Of a DNA stretch of 10,121 bases, positions 1 to 6,851 are shown one piece after another (the stretch's first letter is position 1; each line of letters starts with the position of its first letter). The notes under the pieces are model-generated. The model was not told the DNA's origin. It did not search any database and saw nothing but the letters and a program-made list of their open reading frames with translations. Made by a program: the position numbers and the translations under genes. Source of the stretch: Ruminococcaceae bacterium UBA945 (GTDB lineage: Bacteria; Bacillota; Clostridia; Oscillospirales; Acutalibacteraceae); contig DBCZ01000032.1 in the NCBI GenBank assembly GCA_002293315.1, forward strand, positions 1 through 10,121. Reading direction: 5' to 3'.

Positions 1-612
1 ATGGCGATTGAGGCCGGCGCGAAGAACGGGATTTTCCCCGTTGACGAGCAAACGCTTACCTACTGCAAAGGCAGATACAGCGGTGAAATCAGCATATATG
101 AGCCGGATGCCGACGCCGAATATGAGCGCACAATCACAATTGACCTCTCCGCGCTGCGCCCGACCGTTGCACTCCCGCATCTGCCGGAGAACGCGAAGCC
201 CGTCGAGGAAGCGGCCGGGATTGAAATCGACCAGGTTGTTATCGGCTCATGCACTAACGGGCGAATCTCCGATATGCGCATCGCGGCGGAAATCCTCAAG
301 GGCAAAAAGGTGGCTCGCGGCGTGCGGTGCATCATCATTCCCGCAACACAGGAAGTCTATCTCCAATGCATAAAAGAGGGGCTTGCCGAGATTTTCATCA
401 CCGCCGGCTGCGCTCTCAGCACGCCCACCTGCGGCCCGTGCCTCGGCGGCTATATGGGTATCCTCGCGGCAGGCGAGAGGGCGGTTTCCACAACGAACAG
501 AAACTTCGTCGGCCGAATGGGCCACACCGATTCCGAGGTGATTCTTGCCTCGCCCGCCGTGGCCGCCGCCAGCGCAATCAACGGTTGTTTAAGTGCAATT
601 GACAATTCGTAG
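1..612 (+). CDS. leuC: 3-isopropylmalate dehydratase large subunit, 3' part
   Basis: This is the C-terminal half of the large subunit of isopropylmalate isomerase. With LeuD it interconverts 2-isopropylmalate and 3-isopropylmalate in cytoplasmic leucine biosynthesis, using a [4Fe-4S] cluster. In the visible 203 residues the three cluster cysteines are present: one in SCTNG (residue 84) and two in CGPC (144 and 147). The NRNFVGRMG substrate-binding stretch follows at about 166-174. The family is usually about 420 residues in this clostridial/archaeal-like type, so roughly the first half lies upstream of the window; the ATG at position 1 is an internal methionine. The protein ends in GCLSAIDNS, where family members normally continue differently. 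The last seven codons and the stop fall in a dispersed repeat (590-612). A DJ-1-family gene, rather than leuD, follows 77 nt downstream. LeuC rather than aconitase is supported by leuD nearby. Confidence 0.95.
   Translation: MAIEAGAKNGIFPVDEQTLTYCKGRYSGEISIYEPDADAEYERTITIDLSALRPTVALPHLPENAKPVEEAAGIEIDQVVIGSCTNGRISDMRIAAEILKGKKVARGVRCIIIPATQEVYLQCIKEGLAEIFITAGCALSTPTCGPCLGGYMGILAAGERAVSTTNRNFVGRMGHTDSEVILASPAVAAASAINGCLSAIDNS
590..606 (+). repeat. CAATTG-type short repeat, copy 1 (inside leuC 3' end)
   Basis: This 17-bp sequence, TAAGTGCAATTGACAAT, is identical to 640-656 and is followed by a related form at 1828-1858. It is translated as the end of LeuC. The stop codon comes just after it, at 610-612. 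Its origin is unknown; it looks like one end of a small non-coding repeat that ran into the gene end. Confidence 0.8.
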
Positions 613-634
613 GGGCGCTTTCCATGCCCGCCCG
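609..634. repeat. GGGGCG/CGCCC dyad element
   Basis: The segment has the arms GGGCG (613-617) and CGCCC (629-633) with an 11-nt centre, preceded by GTA that includes the leuC stop. It sits exactly between the two identical 17-bp CAATTG repeats, so the whole 590-656 block reads as one composite unit: repeat, dyad, repeat. I recall GTAGGGGCG...CGCCCG dyads as frequent dispersed palindromes in clostridial genomes, but could not search. There is no T-run after it, so it is not a standard terminator, although the hairpin could protect the leuC mRNA 3' end. Confidence 0.5.
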
Positions 635-639
635 CACAA

Positions 640-656
640 TAAGTGCAATTGACAAT
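640..656 (+). repeat. CAATTG-type short repeat, copy 2 (intergenic)
   Basis: This is an exact 17-bp direct copy of 590-606, offset by 50 bp. It lies between leuC and the DJ-1-family gene, 22 bp before that gene's ribosome binding site. Together with copy 1 it flanks the GGGGCG dyad. Confidence 0.8.
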
Positions 657-689
657 ATGAAATAAAAAATCAACGTACAAGGAGAAATC

Positions 690-1328
690 ATGTACACAGT
701 TTACGTATATATTATTGACACTCTGGCAGACTGGGAATTAGGATACGCCACGGCAGAACTGAATTCGGGCCGCTTTTTCAAAAAGGACGCGCCGTTAGTA
801 TCGCTCAAGACGGTCGGCTGCACTCAAGAGACAATCCATACGATGGGGGGCATGACTGTTGCGCCCGATTGCCTGGTGGAGGATATAACGCTCGGCGAGC
901 AAAGCGTTCTGCTGCTGCCAGGCGCAAATACGTGGAATGACCCGAGGCATCATGCTGTCATTGAAAAAGCGGGCGAGCTTCTTTCATCGGGCGGCACTGT
1001 GGGAGCAATCTGCGGGGCTACCGCCGCACTTGCGGACTTCGGGCTTCTCAATGACCGCCCGCACACCAGCAACGGGCAAGGCTTCCTTGACATGGTTTCA
1101 CCCGATTATAAAGGGCAAAGCTTTTATGTGGATGAGCCGTCCGTGGCAGACAATAACCTCATTACAGCAAGCTCCACAGGAGGCCTATTGTGGGCGAAGC
1201 AGATTATTGAGCGTCTGGGCGTTTTCGAGGCGAATACGCTTGAGGCATGGTATGAGTATTTTAACACAGGCAAGCCAGAGCACTTTTTCGCCCTCATGCA
1301 AACCTTGCAGTCAGGCGATGAAGTCTGA
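690..1328 (+). CDS. DJ-1/PfpI family protein (class I glutamine amidotransferase-like fold)
   Basis: This is a cytoplasmic protein of the DJ-1/PfpI superfamily, 212 residues, which is normal for its YdeA/YoaZ-like branch. Family hallmarks are visible. There is an N-terminal beta strand and then DWELG, with the conserved acidic residue at Glu16. The nucleophile elbow AICGAT carries Cys108. RPHTSNG lies near 123-129, where the partner histidine loop is expected. A helical C-terminus follows at 165-205. Known relatives are stress-linked hydrolases, deglycases or chaperones, and the exact reaction cannot be assigned from sequence. The start is supported by AAGGAG at 679-684. The gene lies between leuC and leuD, with a repeat block before it and a degenerate CAATTG stretch (near 1334) after it. 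That fits later insertion, though co-transcription with leuCD is likely. It is not a trpG/guaA-type amidotransferase, since no synthase partner is present. Confidence 0.85.
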   Translation: MYTVYVYIIDTLADWELGYATAELNSGRFFKKDAPLVSLKTVGCTQETIHTMGGMTVAPDCLVEDITLGEQSVLLLPGANTWNDPRHHAVIEKAGELLSSGGTVGAICGATAALADFGLLNDRPHTSNGQGFLDMVSPDYKGQSFYVDEPSVADNNLITASSTGGLLWAKQIIERLGVFEANTLEAWYEYFNTGKPEHFFALMQTLQSGDEV

Positions 1329-1364
1329 ACAGGGCAATTGTGAATAACTGATAAGGAGAAAGCT

Positions 1365-1847
1365 ATGTTTGCACAAGGCAAAGCACATAAATACGGAGAC
1401 AACATCAACACAGACGTCATAATCCCCGCGCGCTATCTCAACACGGCCTCGCACGCTGAGCTTGCGCTTCATTGCATGGAGGATATCGACGCGGATTTCA
1501 TAAATAAGATGAAAACAGGCGATATCGTTGTTGGGGAGCGCAATTTCGGCTGCGGCTCTTCCAGAGAACATGCGCCGATTGCCCTCAAAGCGGCGGGCGT
1601 GTCATGCGTCATTGCCTCATCCTTCGCGAGGATTTTCTACCGCAACGCCATTAACATCGGCTTCCCGATTCTCGAATGCCCCGAAGCGGCGGAGGGAATA
1701 AGCGACGGTGATGAGGTCCGTGTGGATTTCGACACAGGCGTTATAACCAACGTCACAACAGGCAAGAGCTATCAGGCGCAGGCTTTTCCGGACTTCATCA
1801 AGAGCATTATCGCAAAAGGCGGCCTTTTAAGTGCAATTGATAATTGA
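1365..1847 (+). CDS. leuD: 3-isopropylmalate dehydratase small subunit
   Basis: This is the swivel-domain subunit that pairs with LeuC to form isopropylmalate isomerase in leucine biosynthesis. At 160 residues it matches the short LeuD type found with split LeuC. Visible motifs are GDNINTDVIIPARYL at about 16-30 and the substrate-recognition loop NFGCGSSREHAP at about 60-71. SSFARIFYRNAINIGFP at about 85-101 and the C-terminal IIAKGGLL are also present. AAGGAG at 1353-1358 with a 6-nt spacer supports the start. Family members usually end shortly after the GGL motif with a different tail. Here the last residues, LSAIDN, are encoded by a dispersed repeat (1828-1858) in the same codon phase as at the end of leuC. 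The gene is separated from leuC by the DJ-1-family gene; no leuB is visible in the window. Confidence 0.96.
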   Translation: MFAQGKAHKYGDNINTDVIIPARYLNTASHAELALHCMEDIDADFINKMKTGDIVVGERNFGCGSSREHAPIALKAAGVSCVIASSFARIFYRNAINIGFPILECPEAAEGISDGDEVRVDFDTGVITNVTTGKSYQAQAFPDFIKSIIAKGGLLSAIDN

Positions 1848-1858
1848 CAATTGATAAT
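1828..1858 (+). repeat. CAATTG-type repeat, copy 3 (leuD 3' end)
   Basis: This copy starts TAAGTGCAATTGA, as in copies 1 and 2, and then carries an internal 11-bp direct repeat CAATTGATAAT (1834-1844 and 1848-1858). Its first part encodes the LeuD tail and supplies the TGA stop at 1845-1847. The tandem CAATTGAYAAT units suggest a repeat that expands and contracts by slippage. Confidence 0.75.
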
Positions 1859-1962
1859 CAAGGGAGTATATGCCCTTACCCACTTTTGTAAAGAGGCGTT
1901 GCCCAGCGGGGGGCATGAGTGAAACGAATGCCGGGTGTTTTATATTTAGAGGAGAAACAATC

Positions 1963-2745
1963 ATGAGCTTAGGTATGCCGACCTTAATCGAGCTGCAAAG
2001 TATTGAAGAGAGCGCGGCTCTGTGCGTTGAGCTGGGGCTGCAATTTATTGAGATTAACATGAATATGCCGCAGTATCAAATCGGCAGGCTGGACATGAAG
2101 GAATTGAAAAAGGTGCAAGGAACGGGAGTTTATTTTACCTTCCATCTGGATGAAAACCTCAACATCGCCGATTTCAACGATAAAGTCTCAGCGGCATATA
2201 TGGACACGGTCTTGGCCACGATACGCATCGCCAAGGAGATTGAAGCCCCGATAATCAATATGCACATGTCAGAGGGCGTTCATTTTAAGCTGCCGTCAGA
2301 AAAGGTGTATCTCTTTGAAAAGTATAACGATTTCTACATGAATTCAATGAGAGAATTTAGAGACCGCTGCGGAAAACTGGCGGCTGGACCGGTGGGTGGA
2401 GATGTAAAAATATGCATCGAAAACACGAATGGCTACCTGCCATTTCAGGAAAAGGCGATTGATTTCCTGCTTGAGAGCGGAAGCTTCGCCCTCACATACG
2501 ACATCGGTCATGATTTTTGCGCCGGCAACGTCGATGAGCGCTTTATAGCTAAGCGCGCCGGTAAGCTGCGCCATATGCATATACATGACGCGGTGGGGGA
2601 TAGGAGCCATCTTGTCCTCGGCTCGGGCGAAATTGACATAGCCGGAAAGCTCGCTTTTGCGCGTTCGCATAATTGCAGCTGCGTCCTTGAAACAAAAACT
2701 GTAGCGGGCCTGAGGGAATCCGCAGCTACTTTGAAGAAAAACTGA
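1963..2745 (+). CDS. sugar phosphate isomerase/epimerase-like TIM barrel protein
   Basis: This 260-residue protein belongs to the xylose isomerase-like/AP-endonuclease-2 TIM-barrel superfamily. These are cytoplasmic metal-dependent isomerases, epimerases or, in one branch, endonuclease IV. The metal-site pattern looks complete: His61 (FHLDE), His101 (NMHMSEG), Glu153 (CIENTNG), Asp180 and His183 (YDIGHDF), His208 (HIHDA), His216 (DRSH) and Glu243 (VLETKT), with LGSGEID after the last loop histidine. The substrate is unknown; an isomerase/epimerase is favoured over a DNA-repair enzyme because the endonuclease IV signature motifs are not exact. The ATG at 1963 is chosen because AGAGGAG lies 8 nt before it and the barrel begins at once. 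An in-frame ATG at 1870 would add 31 residues unlike any barrel sequence. The gene follows leuD by 115 nt and is probably read from the same transcript. Confidence 0.8.
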   Translation: MSLGMPTLIELQSIEESAALCVELGLQFIEINMNMPQYQIGRLDMKELKKVQGTGVYFTFHLDENLNIADFNDKVSAAYMDTVLATIRIAKEIEAPIINMHMSEGVHFKLPSEKVYLFEKYNDFYMNSMREFRDRCGKLAAGPVGGDVKICIENTNGYLPFQEKAIDFLLESGSFALTYDIGHDFCAGNVDERFIAKRAGKLRHMHIHDAVGDRSHLVLGSGEIDIAGKLAFARSHNCSCVLETKTVAGLRESAATLKKN

Positions 2746-2773
2746 TATGATAATTCGCGGGAATATCCGCCGT

Positions 2774-2787
2774 GACAATCAATTGTC
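2774..2787. promoter_or_regulatory. dyad GACAAT-CA-ATTGTC upstream of valS promoter
   Basis: This is a perfect 6-bp inverted repeat with a 2-bp centre, ending 4 bp before the valS -35 box. Its position suits an upstream activator or operator site. It also contains CAATTG, so it may simply be a remnant of the CAATTG-type repeats seen near leuC and leuD. Confidence 0.35.
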
Positions 2788-2791
2788 TTTG

Positions 2792-2820
2792 TTGACAAAC
2801 CCCGCTGAAAATGCGATAAT
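2792..2820 (+). promoter_or_regulatory. sigma-A-type promoter of valS
   Basis: The -35 box TTGACA (2792-2797) is perfect. A 17-bp spacer and the -10 box GATAAT (2815-2820, 5 of 6) follow. Transcription should start near 2827, leaving a leader of about 45 nt before valS. That leader is too short for a T-box riboswitch. Confidence 0.8.
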
Positions 2821-2826
2821 CATTCC

Positions 2827-2846
2827 TAAGCCTCTTTCGGGGCTTA
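2827..2846 (+). other. hairpin at the 5' end of the valS transcript
   Basis: TAAGCCTC pairs with GGGGCTTA (8 bp with one G-U pair) around a TTTC tetraloop. No T-run follows, so it is not a terminator. It starts at about the predicted transcription start and would cap the 5' end of the mRNA, a position known to slow mRNA decay in Bacillota. It leaves the AAGGAGGG ribosome binding site at 2858-2865 free. Confidence 0.5.
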
Positions 2847-2871
2847 TATTAAATTACAAGGAGGGAACGCT

Positions 2872-5502
2872 ATGGGAAAGGAGCTTGCAAAGGCTTATGA
2901 ACCGAACGAGGTAGAAGGCAGAATCTATGACTTTTGGACGAAAGGAAATTATTTTCACGCGGTCGCAGACGAAAGCAAAACACCGTATACGATAGTGATT
3001 CCCCCGCCAAATATCACGTCTCAGCTGCACGTTGGCCACGCTTACGACGAAACGGTGCAGGACACATTGATTCGCTGGAGAAGAATGCAGGGATATTCAG
3101 CGCTTTGGGTACCGGGCACTGACCATGCTTCTATCGCCACAGAGGCAAAAATAGTCGAGGCCATGAGCGAAGAGGGGCTTACAAAAGAGATGATAGGCCG
3201 CGAGGCCTTCCTTGAGCGCGCGTGGGAATGGAATGCCAAATACGGCGGAAGAATCATCGAGCAATTGAAGCTCCTCGGCTCTTCCTGCGACTGGCAGCGC
3301 CTGCGCTTCACGATGGATGAGGGCTGCAGCAAGGCGGTTCGGCATGTGTTCGTGAAGCTGTATGAAAAAGGCTTGATTTATCGCGGCGAGCGAATCGTCA
3401 ACTGGTGCCCGCACTGCGGCACGGCAATCTCAGACGCCGAGGTAGATTTCGTCGAAAGAGATGATTCGTTCTGGCATATCCGCTATCCGCTCACAGACGG
3501 CTCGGGCTATATCGAGCTGGCCACCACACGCCCGGAGACGATGCTCGGCGATACGGCCGTGGCGGTTCACCCCGACGATGAGCGCTATAAGCACCTAGTG
3601 GGCAAAACGGTGATTTTGCCGCTTGTGAACAAGGAAATCCCGATTGTTGCCGACGAATACGTCGAGATGGATTTCGGCACGGGCGTTGTGAAAATCACGC
3701 CCGCTCATGACCCGAATGACTATGAGGTCGGCAAGCGCCATGCTTTGCCTGTTATAAATATCCTTGATGAAAAAGCCGTGGTTAACGAAAACGGCGGGAA
3801 ATATGCCGGAATGCCCGCGCTTGAAGCAAGGAAGCAGATAGTCAAAGACTTAGAGGACGGCGGATATCTTATTAAAACCGAGCCGATTAAGCACAACGTC
3901 GGCACATGTTCGCGCTGCCATTCTGTCATCGAGCCGCGCGTCTCAATCCAGTGGTTCGTGAAGATGGAAGACCTCGCAAAGCCCGCGAATAAGGCCGTGC
4001 GCGAGAAGGAAGTCAAGTTCATTCCGGAGAGAATGGACAAGCTCTATTTCGCGTGGATGGATAATGTGCGCGATTGGTGCATCTCCCGCCAGCTCTGGTG
4101 GGGGCACAGAATCCCCGCGTGGTACTGCGAAACCTGCGGCGAAATCATCATAGCGGAGCATGACCCGGCTCTTTGCCCTAAATGCGGCGGCGAAAAGCTC
4201 CATCAAGACGAAGACACGCTTGACACATGGTTTTCTTCTGCGCTTTGGCCGTTCTCAACTCTTGGCTGGCCGGAGGAGACGGAGGATTTCAAATATTTCT
4301 ACCCGACGAACACACTCGTCACAGCATATGATATCATTTTCTTCTGGGTGGCGAGAATGATTTTTTCGGGCATTGAGCACACGGGAAAAGCTCCGTTCGA
4401 TACCGTTATGCTGCACGGCTTAATCCGTGACGCAGAGGGCAGAAAGATGAGCAAATCCCTCGGCAACGGCATTGATCCCGTCGATGAAATAAATAAATAC
4501 GGCGCTGATGCTCTGCGTTTCGCGCTTGTCACGGGCAACAGCCCCGGCAACGACATGCGCTACAGGGAAGAGAGGGTAGAGGCCAGCCGCAATTTCGCGA
4601 ATAAAATCTGGAACGCCGCCCGCTTCATTCACATGAACATCGACGACCATGACTTGAAGTGTGAGCTGCCTGAAAAGCTTTTCCTTGAGGATAAATGGGT
4701 ACTCTCGCGCTTCAATTCCATCACGCGCGAAGTAACGGAAAATCTGGATAAATTCGAGCTGGGCATAGCCGTGCAGAAACTGCATGACTTCATCTGGGAC
4801 GATTTTTGCGATTGGTACATCGAGCTCGCCAAAATCAGAATGAATTCCGAAGACGCCGAATCGGCAAGCTCGGCGCGGCAGGTTCTCCTCTGGACGATGA
4901 GCAATACGCTGAAGCTGCTCCACCCGTTCATGCCGTTCATAAGCGAGGAAATCTGGCAGAGCCTGCCGCATGAAGGCGAGGCCTTGATAATCGCGCAGTG
5001 GCCGGAATATACCGATAGCCTCAGCTTCGCCGAAGACGAAGCAAAGCTCGCCGCAGTGATGGAGCTCATCACCGCAGTGCGCACGCGCAGAAGCGAAATG
5101 AACGTTCCGCCGTCAAAGAAAGCAAAGCTTTTCATAGAAACCACGAATGCGGAGGTGTTCACCGCGTCTAAGGAGGCCATCATGCGCCTCGCATATTGCA
5201 GTGACGTGGAGGCCGCCGCAAGCTTTGACAGCATAGATGAAAGCGCCGTGACCATCGTGACGAACTCCTGCAAGGCGTATCTCCCGATGGACGATTTAGT
5301 TGACAAAGCGGCGGAAACAGCGCGCCTGACGAAAGAGCTGGAGTCTGCTCAAAAGCAGCTTGACACAGTTGAGGCCAAGCTTAAAAATGACAGCTTCGTC
5401 TCCAAAGCGCCTCAGAACGTTATCGAAGGCGTGCGTGAGAACGGCGAGAAGCTCAAGGAAAAAATCAGATTGATAAACGAATCTCTTGCAGCATACAAAT
5501 AA
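2872..5502 (+). CDS. valS: valyl-tRNA synthetase
   Basis: This is a cytoplasmic class Ia aminoacyl-tRNA synthetase that charges tRNA-Val with valine and edits mischarged threonine. At 876 residues it is the full family length. The HIGH-type motif is HVGH at 53-56, within PPPNITSQLHVGH; family members usually have Gly where Ser50 stands. The editing (CP1) domain includes TTRPETMLGDTAVAVHP (218-234). Cysteine pairs for zinc binding are at 179/182, 346/349, 419/422 and 435/438. The KMSKS loop is exact at 525-529. An anticodon-binding helical domain follows, with DDFCDWYIE and FMPFISEEIWQ visible. A C-terminal coiled-coil arm spans about 813-876. ATG at 2872 is set by AAGGAGGG at 2858-2865 and the strong promoter upstream. 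Many Bacillota valS genes have a T-box leader; this one does not. folC follows at 41 nt, a common pairing in Bacillota. Confidence 0.98.
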   Translation: MGKELAKAYEPNEVEGRIYDFWTKGNYFHAVADESKTPYTIVIPPPNITSQLHVGHAYDETVQDTLIRWRRMQGYSALWVPGTDHASIATEAKIVEAMSEEGLTKEMIGREAFLERAWEWNAKYGGRIIEQLKLLGSSCDWQRLRFTMDEGCSKAVRHVFVKLYEKGLIYRGERIVNWCPHCGTAISDAEVDFVERDDSFWHIRYPLTDGSGYIELATTRPETMLGDTAVAVHPDDERYKHLVGKTVILPLVNKEIPIVADEYVEMDFGTGVVKITPAHDPNDYEVGKRHALPVINILDEKAVVNENGGKYAGMPALEARKQIVKDLEDGGYLIKTEPIKHNVGTCSRCHSVIEPRVSIQWFVKMEDLAKPANKAVREKEVKFIPERMDKLYFAWMDNVRDWCISRQLWWGHRIPAWYCETCGEIIIAEHDPALCPKCGGEKLHQDEDTLDTWFSSALWPFSTLGWPEETEDFKYFYPTNTLVTAYDIIFFWVARMIFSGIEHTGKAPFDTVMLHGLIRDAEGRKMSKSLGNGIDPVDEINKYGADALRFALVTGNSPGNDMRYREERVEASRNFANKIWNAARFIHMNIDDHDLKCELPEKLFLEDKWVLSRFNSITREVTENLDKFELGIAVQKLHDFIWDDFCDWYIELAKIRMNSEDAESASSARQVLLWTMSNTLKLLHPFMPFISEEIWQSLPHEGEALIIAQWPEYTDSLSFAEDEAKLAAVMELITAVRTRRSEMNVPPSKKAKLFIETTNAEVFTASKEAIMRLAYCSDVEAAASFDSIDESAVTIVTNSCKAYLPMDDLVDKAAETARLTKELESAQKQLDTVEAKLKNDSFVSKAPQNVIEGVRENGEKLKEKIRLINESLAAYK

Positions 5503-5507
5503 GAAGG

Positions 5508-5533
5508 AAGCCGCTTAAACAGCGGCTTTTCTT
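5508..5533 (+). terminator. intrinsic terminator-like hairpin after valS
   Basis: AAGCCGCT (5508-5515) and AGCGGCTT (5521-5528) form a perfect 8-bp stem around a 5-nt loop. The following tract is TTCTT, with T-rich sequence from 5527 to 5533. It starts 6 nt after the valS stop. The T-tract runs directly into the folC ribosome binding site (GAGG at 5534-5537), so folC must depend on readthrough or on a promoter inside valS. Confidence 0.75.
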
Positions 5534-5543
5534 GAGGTGAAAT

Positions 5544-6851
5544 ATGAGTAATCTTTCATATGAAGAAGCAATGGCGAAAGTCAATTCACGGCTTCGCTTC
5601 GGCATGAAGGCGGGTTTTGAGCGCATTAGAAGTCTCTTGAGCGAGCTAGGCAATCCGCATGAAAAGCTGAAATTCGTTCATGTCGGCGGCACAAACGGCA
5701 AGGGCTCAACGGCTACGCTTATCGCCTCTGCGCTGCGGGAGGCAAGCTGTAAAACAGGGCTTTACACCTCGCCATTTGTGCTTGATTTCCGCGAGCGCTT
5801 CATGATAAACGGCGAGATGATTTCAAAGCCGCGGCTCATTGAAGAAATCGAGGCTGTGAGCGCCGCAATTGAAAGCCTGAATGCCGAAGATGAGCAAATC
5901 ACCGAGTTTGAGTTTATCACGGCGCTGGCCTTGCATTGGTTCGCGAGCGAGGGTTGTGATATAGTCGTGCTGGAGGTCGGCCTTGGCGGGCGGCTGGATA
6001 CCACGAATATAATCCCTGCCCCCGAGGTCACGGTTATAACCTCAATCTCGCTTGACCACACAGATATTCTCGGCGGCACGCTTGAGGAAATCGCCGCTGA
6101 AAAAGCCGGCATAATTAAGGGCAGAGACGTCGTTCTCTATCCGATTCAAGCCCCCCCCGCAGCTGATGTGATAAAGCAAGCCTGCCGCGAAAAGCACGCC
6201 GAATTGATTATCCCCGACGTCGGAAATATTAAGCTTCTATCCTCGTCAATCGCGGGAACAGAGTTCACGTATAATGGCGAAACTCTGAAAACTTCGTTCC
6301 TCGGCGAGCATCAGGTTTACAATGCCGTAACGGCTTACACGGCACTGCAATGCCTTAAAAAGCATTTTGACATACCCGAAGGCGCAATAAAAAAAGGCTT
6401 CAAAAAAGCCTTTATCCCCGCGAGAATGGAGATTATTTCCGAAGTCCCGCTCGTGATTCTCGACGGCGGGCACAACCCGGGCGCCGCCGAGGCCCTGCGC
6501 AAAACGGCGGAAGCTTTCCTTACAGGGAAGAAGCTCATCGGGATAATCGGCATGATGGCCGACAAGGACAGCCGCGAGTATTTCGGGAACCTCCGCGGCG
6601 TTTTCAACACGATTATAACCGTGGACGTTTCCAACATGAGAGCGATGCCGGCAAAAGAGTTGGCGGGCATCGCAAGCGGATACTGCGGCGACGTCCGCTG
6701 CGCCGCCACGTACGAAGCGGCAATCAATGAGGCGGAAGCGATGTTTGACGGCACCTCCGCGCTGATTGTTACCGGCTCACTCTATCTCGCAAGCGAGATA
6801 AGAGAGCTTCTATATGGTAGATTCAAAAATGCAACTAATCATGTTTTATGA
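5544..6851 (+). CDS. folC: bifunctional folylpolyglutamate synthase/dihydrofolate synthase
   Basis: This enzyme uses ATP to join L-glutamate to dihydropteroate and/or to reduced folates, making dihydrofolate and retaining polyglutamylated folates in the cytoplasm. At 435 residues it is a normal Mur-ligase-like family member. The ATP-binding loop is GGTNGKGST (48-56), and an omega-loop-type LYTSPF segment lies near 73-78. The central signature LEVGLGGRLDTTN is at about 145-157, and SISLDHTDILG follows. The C-terminal domain opens with ILDGGHNPGA. GAGG 6 nt before the ATG supports the start. The last dozen codons, after the usual end of the final domain, are AT-rich like the following spacer. 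Sequence alone does not separate a dual-function enzyme from a monofunctional one; no separate folC or other folate gene is seen here. Confidence 0.95.
   Translation: MSNLSYEEAMAKVNSRLRFGMKAGFERIRSLLSELGNPHEKLKFVHVGGTNGKGSTATLIASALREASCKTGLYTSPFVLDFRERFMINGEMISKPRLIEEIEAVSAAIESLNAEDEQITEFEFITALALHWFASEGCDIVVLEVGLGGRLDTTNIIPAPEVTVITSISLDHTDILGGTLEEIAAEKAGIIKGRDVVLYPIQAPPAADVIKQACREKHAELIIPDVGNIKLLSSSIAGTEFTYNGETLKTSFLGEHQVYNAVTAYTALQCLKKHFDIPEGAIKKGFKKAFIPARMEIISEVPLVILDGGHNPGAAEALRKTAEAFLTGKKLIGIIGMMADKDSREYFGNLRGVFNTIITVDVSNMRAMPAKELAGIASGYCGDVRCAATYEAAINEAEAMFDGTSALIVTGSLYLASEIRELLYGRFKNATNHVL

Noticed and set aside
2757..2770. GCGG/CCGC hairpin after the isomerase gene as a terminator
   Set aside because: The stem is only 4-5 bp and no T-run follows; it may help end transcription but cannot be called.
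4420..5306. Long minus-strand open frames (183 and 225 codons) opposite valS
   Set aside because: They lie wholly antisense to a full-length, motif-complete ValRS, lack recognisable domains and reflect the codon bias of the real gene.
6393..6413. AAAGGCTT/AAGCCTTT hairpin that looks like a terminator
   Set aside because: It lies in the middle of folC, encodes conserved-looking protein (KKGFKKAF), is low in GC and has no T-run beyond the stem.
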